Notes under the pieces: generated by a model
Seen by the model: only the letters and a program-made list of their open reading frames with translations
The model's database searches: none
What the model was told of the DNA's origin: nothing
In this document: positions 6,439 to 11,460 of the stretch, one piece after another
Layout of the letters: each line of letters begins with the position of its first letter
Position numbering within the stretch: position 1 is the stretch's first letter
Translations under genes and position numbers: made by a program
Assembly: GCF_023229105.1 (NCBI RefSeq)
Contig: NZ_JALNZY010000062.1
Span: 1-11,460 of the forward strand
Length of the DNA stretch: 11,460 nt
Reading direction: 5' to 3'
Source: Sulfurimonas sp.
GTDB taxonomy: Bacteria; Campylobacterota; Campylobacteria; Campylobacterales; Sulfurimonadaceae

Positions 6439-6678
6439 ATGAAAATTGAGATTTTAGGGACAGGTTGTGCAAAGTGCAAAACACTTGAAGCGGTGGTAAA
6501 AAAGGCTGTTGCAAAGAGCGGAAGGTTTGTACAGATAGAAAAAGTGGATGACATAATGAAAATTATGGAGTATCAGGTTGTAAGTACCCCTGGGCTTGTA
6601 ATAGATAAAAAAGTAGTAAGTACGGGAAAGGTTCTTAGCGTAGATGAAGTTCTCTCGTTTATAGATAAAATAAGTTAA
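6439..6678 (+). CDS. Small thioredoxin-fold CxxC protein (redox-active disulfide protein 2 type)
   Basis: This 79-residue cytoplasmic protein has a thioredoxin-like fold: beta strand KIEILGTG, active site Cys10-Ala-Lys-Cys13, and the cis-proline segment VVSTPGLVIDKKVVSTG around residues 48-65. Related mini-thioredoxins are often encoded beside DUF318 permeases. It begins 11 bases after the permease stop with a good AAAAGGAAAG ribosome site, so it is the last gene of the ars operon. Plausible roles are electron supply to ArsC or thiol handling of the metalloid for the permease; neither can be shown from sequence. No obvious terminator follows its stop. Confidence 0.85.
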   Translation: MKIEILGTGCAKCKTLEAVVKKAVAKSGRFVQIEKVDDIMKIMEYQVVSTPGLVIDKKVVSTGKVLSVDEVLSFIDKIS

Positions 6679-6699
6679 CATCTAAAGCTTAACCATTTG

Positions 6700-6721
6700 T
6701 ATATCTCAATACAGATATAAT
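6700..6721 (+). promoter_or_regulatory. Putative promoter with overlapping inverted repeat upstream of the S1-domain gene
   Basis: A perfect -10 hexamer TATAAT lies at 6716-6721, about 25 bases before the TTG start, with no clear -35. A 7-bp inverted repeat TATATCT (6700-6706) / AGATATA (6713-6719) with a 6-base loop overlaps it and could be an operator or simply AT-rich symmetry. Confidence 0.5.
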
Positions 6722-6745
6722 TCTGAACAATTATAAGGAAATATT

Positions 6746-7615
6746 TTGCAACAAAATCAACATTTAGAACTCGGACGCATAAACTGCCTAAGAGTTGAAA
6801 GACACACACCTCATGGCATATTTCTGAGTGCCCTTGATGAAAAAGATGTGCTTCTGCCACAAGCTTATGTAACAGACGAGATGCAAGAGGGTACGCTATT
6901 AGAGCTATTTTTATATACGGATTCTGAAGATAGACTTATCGCTACGACTCTTAAACCAAAAGCTATGCTTGATGAGTTTGCCCTTTTTGAGGTGGTAGAT
7001 GTCGCACCTTTTGGATCATTTGTTGGTTGGGGGCTTGCAAAGGATCTTTTTGTTCCAAATATGTTTCAAAAAGAGAAGTTTAAAATCGGCGAGAAAAGAT
7101 TTCTAAAGGTTGTCTATGACGAAAAGACACACCGACTTGTTGGAACCGAAAAACTAGGCAGCTTTTTTGATAAAAAGCCAAAGGGGCTTGCCCCACACAA
7201 AGAGGTTGATATTCTCATCATCGCAAAAACTCCGCTTGGTTTTAAGTGCATTGTCGAGGAGAAATATGAGGGGCTTATCTATCACAACGAAATATTTCAA
7301 AAGATAGAGATTGGAAGTAAAAAAAGAGCGTATGTAAAAACCGTAAGAAAAGATGGCTGTATTGATTTAACTCTTCAAGCTCTCGGAGCTAAACAAAAAG
7401 ATGCATCTTGTCAAAAAGTAATGTCGCTTATCAAAGAGAGCGGCGGTTCTATGCCTTACAACTATAAAAGCGACCCAGAGTTAGTGCAAAATGTTTTCGG
7501 CTTAAGCAAAAAAGCGTACAAGCGCGCTCTCACAACTCTTCAAGAAAGTGGAGATATTGAGATTAAAGAGAGCGGAATATATCTCAAGAGCTCACATGGC
7601 AAAAAAGAGAAATAG
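6746..7615 (+). CDS. CvfB-like RNA-binding protein with tandem S1 domains and winged helix
   Basis: This 289-residue protein resembles the CvfB/YitL family, RNA-binding regulators of virulence and growth genes in Gram-positive bacteria; its targets here are unknown. Three S1-like OB segments can be seen: residues ~7-67 (GRINCLRVERHTPHGIFLS), ~78-138 (FEVVDVAPFGSFVGWG) and ~150-212 (VDILIIAKTPLGFKCIVEE). A C-terminal winged-helix region at ~220-281 follows (VFGLSKKAYKRALTTLQESGDI). The start is TTG at 6746: AAGGAA sits 5 bases upstream at 6735-6740, no ATG lies nearby, and starting here preserves the whole first OB domain. It has its own -10 (6716-6721) and its 3' end overlaps the next small gene by 20 bases. 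Confidence 0.85.
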   Translation: MQQNQHLELGRINCLRVERHTPHGIFLSALDEKDVLLPQAYVTDEMQEGTLLELFLYTDSEDRLIATTLKPKAMLDEFALFEVVDVAPFGSFVGWGLAKDLFVPNMFQKEKFKIGEKRFLKVVYDEKTHRLVGTEKLGSFFDKKPKGLAPHKEVDILIIAKTPLGFKCIVEEKYEGLIYHNEIFQKIEIGSKKRAYVKTVRKDGCIDLTLQALGAKQKDASCQKVMSLIKESGGSMPYNYKSDPELVQNVFGLSKKAYKRALTTLQESGDIEIKESGIYLKSSHGKKEK

Positions 7616-7802
7616 TATAGAACTGCTTGAGGCAAATATAACCTATACCCTAGAGAGAAACTTATACAAAATTATATGTTTTTTTCCTCTTAAGATGAGC
7701 GTTGATGTAATGGTTTACGAAGATGGAGCAAAAGCGAAAATAAAAAATATTCCCTTTGCGCATCTACCAAAACAGATAAAAAAAATTATAAAACCAAACT
7801 AG
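7596..7802 (+). CDS. Hypothetical protein, 68 residues
   Basis: I do not recognise this protein by function. The likely start is ATG 7596 (MAKKRNSIELLEANITYTLE), overlapping the end of the S1-domain gene by 20 bases in another frame, with AAGAG 6 bases upstream. An ATG 48 bases further upstream in the same frame exists but would lengthen the overlap without a ribosome site. The protein is basic, has no signal peptide or membrane helix, and ends HLPKQIKKIIKPN. Predicted helix (residues ~6-30) is followed by beta-prone sequence (MSVDVMVYEDGAKAKIKNIP). Position and overlap suggest co-transcription with the S1-domain gene. It is more than a chance ORF because the frame fills the whole gap between two genes. 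Confidence 0.7.
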   Translation: MAKKRNSIELLEANITYTLERNLYKIICFFPLKMSVDVMVYEDGAKAKIKNIPFAHLPKQIKKIIKPN

Positions 7803-7866
7803 AAAATGTGGCTTCATTATTGTCTCTTTTTGGATAACATATTCTATTAAAAACGGAGAAAATACT

Positions 7867-8169
7867 ATGCCTAATATGAAAAAATGCAGCTCACTTGAAG
7901 AGGTAAGAGCAGAGATAGATAAGATAGATGATAAAATTGTAGAACTTATCTCCAAAAGAAGTCATCTTGTGCGTCAAGCTGCTCCATTTAAAAATAGCAT
8001 CGAAGAGGTTAAAGCCGAAGATAGAATTGATTTTATCCTACAAAAAGTTCGACACTCTGCGATTCAAGCAGGTGTATCTCCAAATATGATCTCTGATCTT
8101 TTTAAAATTATGATAAATGAGATGGTTGAGACAGAGATATCAGAGTTTAGAAACAAACAGACGTTTTAA
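7867..8169 (+). CDS. Monofunctional AroQ-class chorismate mutase, PchB-like
   Basis: This 100-residue all-helical enzyme probably converts chorismate to prephenate for phenylalanine and tyrosine synthesis. It aligns along its length, from recalled sequence, with PchB of Pseudomonas aeruginosa (isochorismate-pyruvate lyase with mutase activity): the N-terminal Cys7-x-x-Leu10, Arg14 in VRAEIDKID, Arg31, Lys42 in APFK and the C-terminal EISEFR segment. Arg14, Arg31 and Lys42 are the PchB active-site residues. The fourth, Gln90 in PchB, is Glu90 here. No salicylate or siderophore genes are near, which favours a mutase role over isochorismate lysis. The start has CGGAGAA 6 bases upstream. A 64-bp gap precedes it and no clear promoter was found there. 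Confidence 0.88.
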   Translation: MPNMKKCSSLEEVRAEIDKIDDKIVELISKRSHLVRQAAPFKNSIEEVKAEDRIDFILQKVRHSAIQAGVSPNMISDLFKIMINEMVETEISEFRNKQTF

Positions 8170-8191
8170 GACTCTTTACTTATACGCCTAT

Positions 8192-8206
8192 GTGCTTTTA
8201 TAGCAC
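8192..8206. repeat. Small hairpin between convergent genes
   Basis: GTGCT (8192-8196) and AGCAC (8202-8206) form a 5-bp stem with a 5-base loop TTTAT. No T-run follows on either strand, so it is a poor terminator alone. It lies 2 bases from the larger hairpin at 8209-8254. Confidence 0.35.
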
Positions 8207-8208
8207 CC

Positions 8209-8254
8209 TCTGAAAAGTTAGTTCTTAAAAACAGAAACTCGTCAACTTTTCAGA
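8209..8254. repeat. Long-armed inverted repeat between convergent genes, possible bidirectional termination structure
   Basis: TCTGAAAAGTT (8209-8219) and AACTTTTCAGA (8244-8254) are perfect 11-bp arms. AGTT (8220-8223) can also pair with AACT (8236-8239), giving a 15-bp stem with a 4-base bulge (CGTC, 8240-8243) and a 12-base loop. It sits between the chorismate mutase stop and the convergent chemoreceptor stop. No T-run follows on either strand, so a terminator role is inferred from position only. Confidence 0.5.
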
Positions 8255-8262
8255 ATAAAAAC

Positions 8263-9369
8263 TTATACTACTCGGCTAAGCTCTTTAACACTCTCTTTTA
8301 TTACCTTTATACACTCATTGCTTCTTTTTGAAAGCTCATCAATCTTTGCAATATTTCCAATAATCTCTTCTGTTGTTTTAGCGTTTTGAGTATAGCTCTC
8401 TACTGTAGTCTCTGCTAAAGTAACTCCCTTGTCAATTGCATGACTGATGCTTTGCATACGTTTTGAGGTGTCAGTTGAGAGTTCTGCCAGCGACTCAATT
8501 GTTTGACTGCTCATATTCATCTGCTGGCTTGTCTCGTTTATGGATTGGCTTACTATATTAATAGTTGCATTTATCTCAGTAAGACTTTTTTGTGTTCTCT
8601 CTGCGAGCTTTCGTACTTCATCAGCTACCACGGCAAATCCGCGTCCATGTTCACCTGCACGGGCTGCTTCAATAGCAGCATTGAGTGCAAGAAGATTCGT
8701 CTGATCTGCAATATCCGCAATTACCAGAATAACCTCTTTAACCTGATTTGCATCTTCTGAAACCCTGCTTAGATTATTAGCTAATGTATTTTGTGTACCT
8801 GAAGCATCTTGAAGTTGCTTTACAATACCTGATATCTCATTTTTAATGCTGTTTAAATTTTTACTTACTTCAACAATATTCTCTTTTGAACTTGAAGCAT
8901 CAACCAAATTATTACCTAACACCATCTTCAATTTTTCGCCTATTGAAACTACGTTTGAAAGAAGCTCTCTCTCATTAATCATACTTTTATTCGTGTTTTC
9001 ATAGTCACTATTTATCTTGTTAACTATATGTTCTATCATATGCGATTTTTCATTTGTGTCTTGAGCCTGTAAAAATATAGCCTGAAATCTATTCATATTT
9101 TCTGCGGCTTCGCTTAGTTCTGAATTATAACTGTTTTTTAAAACAATCCTCTCTCCATGCTCAAGGTTTTCAAGCTGTCCTATAAGAGACTTTGTCATAT
9201 CTACACCATTGTATTTCTCATCCAAATCATGCACAAGTATAACAGCTGCTATAACATACTGAACTATCTGTCCGATTATATTATCTGTAAAAAATGTTCC
9301 ATTAATTATAAGTAAAAGTATTCCGACGTAGTGAACAAAACGCATACGAAAAAAGAGAGAATTTAGCAT
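8263..9369 (-). CDS. Methyl-accepting chemotaxis protein without periplasmic sensor domain
   Basis: This 368-residue receptor signals to the CheA-CheW kinase complex. Two hydrophobic segments at about residues 11-27 and 31-47 are separated by only a few residues, so there is no periplasmic ligand-binding domain. A polar linker at 48-105 may be a degenerate HAMP-like segment. A long coiled coil follows, with the conserved kinase-control tip at ~215-262 (DQTNLLALNAAIEAARAGEH, then GRGFAVVADEVRKLAERTQ). There is no C-terminal CheR-binding pentapeptide. Whatever it senses must act in the membrane or cytoplasm, or through a partner. The ATG at 9369 has AAGGA 7 bases upstream and a -10 at 9399-9404. 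It is a single-gene unit, convergent with the chorismate mutase. Confidence 0.93.
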   Translation of the reverse strand: MLNSLFFRMRFVHYVGILLLIINGTFFTDNIIGQIVQYVIAAVILVHDLDEKYNGVDMTKSLIGQLENLEHGERIVLKNSYNSELSEAAENMNRFQAIFLQAQDTNEKSHMIEHIVNKINSDYENTNKSMINERELLSNVVSIGEKLKMVLGNNLVDASSSKENIVEVSKNLNSIKNEISGIVKQLQDASGTQNTLANNLSRVSEDANQVKEVILVIADIADQTNLLALNAAIEAARAGEHGRGFAVVADEVRKLAERTQKSLTEINATINIVSQSINETSQQMNMSSQTIESLAELSTDTSKRMQSISHAIDKGVTLAETTVESYTQNAKTTEEIIGNIAKIDELSKRSNECIKVIKESVKELSRVV

Positions 9370-9398
9370 TGCTTATCCTTATATAACTACATGCACAA

Positions 9399-9404
9399 AT
9401 TATA
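9399..9404 (-). promoter_or_regulatory. -10 box of the chemoreceptor gene
   Basis: On the minus strand TATAAT sits in the context CTTTTTCTTGTATAAT, 29 bases before the start codon, with no canonical -35. The T-rich stretch just upstream is typical of vegetative promoters in Campylobacterota. It lies between the infA terminator and the chemoreceptor, supporting independent transcription. Confidence 0.6.
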
Positions 9405-9446
9405 CAAGAAAAAGCTTAATTTATTTTTTTATAACAATTTTTTGTG

Positions 9447-9475
9447 ATAAAAAAAGAGGATAAGAGCCTCTTTTT
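9447..9475 (-). terminator. Intrinsic terminator of the secY-map-infA transcript
   Basis: On the minus strand AAAAAGAGG (9475-9467) pairs perfectly with CCTCTTTTT (9459-9451) over a 7-base loop, and the T-run continues to 9449. The stem begins within the infA stop codon TAA (9476-9474), so no spacer separates gene end and terminator. It ends the ribosomal-type operon right after infA. Confidence 0.85.
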
Positions 9476-9692
9476 ACTTGTATCTGTAGGTGATACGACC
9501 CTTATCAAGCGAGTATGGTGTTAACTCAAGTTTAACTTTATCACCCGGTAATATTTTTATATAGTGCATACGCATCTTTCCTGCTATATGACATAAAATA
9601 ATATGACCGTTTTCTAACTCAACACGAAATGTTGCATTTGGCAAAGCCTCTATAATCTTGCCATCAACTTCGATAACATCTGATTTAGCCAT
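9474..9692 (-). CDS. infA: Translation initiation factor IF-1
   Basis: This is a 72-residue single OB-fold protein that binds the ribosomal A site of the 30S subunit during initiation. The sequence is the classic IF-1 from MAKSDVIEVDGKIIEALPN through HIAGKMRMHYIKILPGDKVK to the RITYRYK end; length is exactly standard. An in-frame extension to 9800 exists but overlaps map and is not needed. The true ATG at 9692 has AAAGGAT 6 bases upstream. It lies 16 bases after map and ends in the terminator at 9447-9475. In many bacteria rpmJ and rpsM follow infA; here nothing ribosomal follows. Confidence 0.98.
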   Translation of the reverse strand: MAKSDVIEVDGKIIEALPNATFRVELENGHIILCHIAGKMRMHYIKILPGDKVKLELTPYSLDKGRITYRYK

Positions 9693-9708
9693 TTTAATCC
9701 TTTTTTTC

Positions 9709-10467
9709 TCAAGCCAGAGATAAAATTTCAGCTTTACCATTGACAACTGCAACAGTATGCTCGTAGTGTGAACCGCGTAAACCGTCGGCACTAACAACAT
9801 CCCAATTATTTTCTAAAATAATCGGTTTTGAATCCTTTTGGCAAATCATAGGCTCAATGCAAAAAACCATCCCATTTTTTATTTTAGGACCGCCTTTTGC
9901 ATCTTTTGCTTCTAAATAATTTGGTATCTCAGGCTCCTCATGAGGTTTTTTCCCGATACCGTGTCCGCAGAAACTATGAAGTGGCACAAATCCTCTTGAG
10001 CGAATAGAGTCTTCTAAAATAGCTGAGAGCTCTTTGAACCTCATACCTACTTTTATAGACGCGATTGCCTCATAAAGAGATTCTTTAGCACATGCGATAA
10101 GTATCTCATCTTGTGCGCTTATTTTGCCTACTCCAACAGTAATCGCAGCATCACCAAAATAGCCATCAAGTTCAGTTCCAATATCGTAACCGATAATATC
10201 GCCCTCTTGAAGTTTATAATCTGTTGGGATTCCATGAATGATAACTTGATTAAGAGAAGTGCAAACTGTATTTGGAAACCCATAAAGACCTTTAAACGAA
10301 GGTTTGGCGCCATGAGAGCGGATATAATCCTCTGCCATTGCATCAAGCTCCTTTAGGGAGATTCCAACTTTTGTATTTTGATGGAGCAACTCAAGACTTC
10401 CGCCAACAATTTTGTTTGCGGCTCTGAGTTTTTCTATTTCATTTTGTTTTCTAAGCGCAATGGCCAT
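9709..10467 (-). CDS. map: Methionine aminopeptidase, type I
   Basis: The enzyme removes the initiator methionine from nascent proteins. At 252 residues it is the short type I form without extra N-terminal domain. The five metal ligands are all present: Asp95 (GYDIG), Asp106 (YFGDAA), His169 (FCGHGIG), Glu205 (FCIEPM) and Glu236 (SHYEHT). His78 (VIIHGIP) and His176 (KKPHEEP) match the substrate-binding histidines of the E. coli enzyme. The ATG at 10467 lies one base after the secY stop. A TTG 12 bases upstream would overlap secY and add only four residues. The ribosome site is weak, so coupling to secY translation is likely. Confidence 0.97.
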   Translation of the reverse strand: MAIALRKQNEIEKLRAANKIVGGSLELLHQNTKVGISLKELDAMAEDYIRSHGAKPSFKGLYGFPNTVCTSLNQVIIHGIPTDYKLQEGDIIGYDIGTELDGYFGDAAITVGVGKISAQDEILIACAKESLYEAIASIKVGMRFKELSAILEDSIRSRGFVPLHSFCGHGIGKKPHEEPEIPNYLEAKDAKGGPKIKNGMVFCIEPMICQKDSKPIILENNWDVVSADGLRGSHYEHTVAVVNGKAEILSLA

Positions 10468-10468
10468 C

Positions 10469-11460
10469 TTATAGACCAACCGCGCTTAATGTTTGATACT
10501 TACTCATATAAACCTGCGCTTCAATTTTTCTCATAGTATCAAGTGCAACTTGAACAACGATTAAAACTGCAGTACCACCAAAAAAGAAAGGTACGCCCAT
10601 CCCTTTGATAATCATAAAAGGCAGAGTTGCAACTAGACCCAAATAGAGTGCACCGGTAAAAGTAAGATTACTTGCTGTCGTATTTAAGAATTCACTTGTT
10701 GCATTTCCAGTACGAATACCCGGAATAAATCCACCCTGCTTTTTCAAGTTTTCTGCAATATCTTTTGCATTGAAGGTAATAGATGCATAAAAAAATGCAA
10801 AGAAAACAACAAATACAAATGTTAAAAAGTTAAAGAAATAACTATTAGGGTTTAGATGATCAGCAATTGCCATGATAGTAGGATTTGTGCTACTAGATAA
10901 AACGGTCATAGGAAACATCAATATTGCACTAGCAAAGATAACAGGGATAACACCCGCTAAATTAACTTTAATAGGAATATAGTTCATAACTCTTTTGTTT
11001 TGATTTTGTAGCATCACTTTTTTAGCATATGTAACAGGTACACGACGCTCACCTAGTTCAACATAGATGATTACACCTACAGTTGCCAATACTAGAGCAA
11101 GAATTGCGATAGCTGTTAAAAAACTCATAGCTCCTGTATTTATCATAGTAACAGTCTGACCGATTGCACTAGGAATTGCTGAGACGATTCCTGCAAAGAT
11201 GATTAGTGAAATACCGTTGCCGATACCACTTTGCGTAATTTGTTCCCCAATCCACATAAGAAGCATTGTTCCCGCTACCATAGAGATGGCAGAGACCATG
11301 ATAAATGTATTGTGATCAATTAATATTGCGTTGTTACCGTTAGGTCCTGTAAGACTCTGAAGTCCGACACTGATACCGATTGCTTGAATGATTGTAATTA
11401 CAATAGTCGCATAACGAATTATTTGCATATACTTAACCATTCCGTCACGCTCTTTTTTCA
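10469..11460 (-). CDS. secY: Preprotein translocase subunit SecY, C-terminal 329 residues (5' end beyond window)
   Basis: SecY is the channel subunit of the Sec protein-export complex in the inner membrane. The frame is open to the right edge, so about 100 N-terminal residues of a usual ~420-440 are missing; the ATG at 11440 is internal, since the frame continues upstream as KKERDG. Landmarks are the cytoplasmic loop GERRVPVTYAKK (near 11030-11065) and the ribosome/SecA-contact loop GGFIPGIRTG (near 10710-10740) with its conserved Arg. Multiple hydrophobic helices span the remainder. Its position before map and infA is that of the distal end of the spc ribosomal-protein operon, which presumably lies to the right of the window. 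Confidence 0.97.
   Translation of the reverse strand, partial: KKERDGMVKYMQIIRYATIVITIIQAIGISVGLQSLTGPNGNNAILIDHNTFIMVSAISMVAGTMLLMWIGEQITQSGIGNGISLIIFAGIVSAIPSAIGQTVTMINTGAMSFLTAIAILALVLATVGVIIYVELGERRVPVTYAKKVMLQNQNKRVMNYIPIKVNLAGVIPVIFASAILMFPMTVLSSSTNPTIMAIADHLNPNSYFFNFLTFVFVVFFAFFYASITFNAKDIAENLKKQGGFIPGIRTGNATSEFLNTTASNLTFTGALYLGLVATLPFMIIKGMGVPFFFGGTAVLIVVQVALDTMRKIEAQVYMSKYQTLSAVGL

Noticed and set aside
9693..9800. In-frame N-terminal extension of infA
   Set aside because: The extension overlaps map, and IF-1 is a standard 72 residues from the ATG at 9692 with a good ribosome site.
10111..10356. Frames on both strands inside map
   Set aside because: They conflict with a complete methionine aminopeptidase frame carrying all five metal ligands.

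Overview
The window looks like an AT-rich chromosome of a Campylobacterota (epsilonproteobacterial) relative, most plausibly Sulfurimonas-like. This is inferred from low GC, short intergenic gaps, coupled starts and the gene families present. No rRNA, tRNA, IS element, phage gene or CRISPR array was seen.

Left third (1-4464, minus strand): a drug-efflux operon reading right to left. It runs from a 37-codon short ORF to a TetR-type repressor, a TolC-like outer-membrane factor, a periplasmic adaptor and an RND inner-membrane pump. The pump is cut by the left window edge after 477 codons. Each junction is an overlap or a gap of a few bases, so the genes are probably co-transcribed and coupled. 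A 30-bp near-perfect palindrome at 4489-4518, just upstream of the short ORF, is the obvious candidate TetR operator.

Middle (4583-6678, plus strand): a divergent arsenic-type operon of arsR, a thioredoxin-coupled arsC, a DUF318/ArsP-type permease and a 79-residue thioredoxin-fold CxxC protein. A clear promoter (TTGATT, 17 bp, TACAAT) has a 14/16 symmetric site on its -35 box, a likely ArsR operator. No ArsB or Acr3 arsenite pump is present, so the permease is the only exporter candidate in the operon. The 393-bp region between tetR and arsR also holds a second short ORF of 28 codons on the plus strand.

Then (6746-8169, plus strand): a CvfB-like S1-domain RNA-binding protein with a TTG start, a 68-residue conserved-looking hypothetical protein overlapping its end, and a 100-residue AroQ-class chorismate mutase that resembles PchB. 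An unusual long-armed hairpin separates the chorismate mutase from the convergent chemotaxis gene.

Right third (8263-11460, minus strand): a chemoreceptor with two membrane segments and almost no periplasmic part, expressed from its own promoter. It is followed to the right by the end of a ribosomal-protein (spc-type) operon, secY-map-infA, closed by an intrinsic terminator right at the infA stop codon. secY is cut by the right window edge. No clearly new multi-gene system is visible. The most useful leads are the two short ORFs in the tetR-arsR gap, the ars operon without a classical arsenite pump, and the PchB-like mutase with Glu at a key active-site position.
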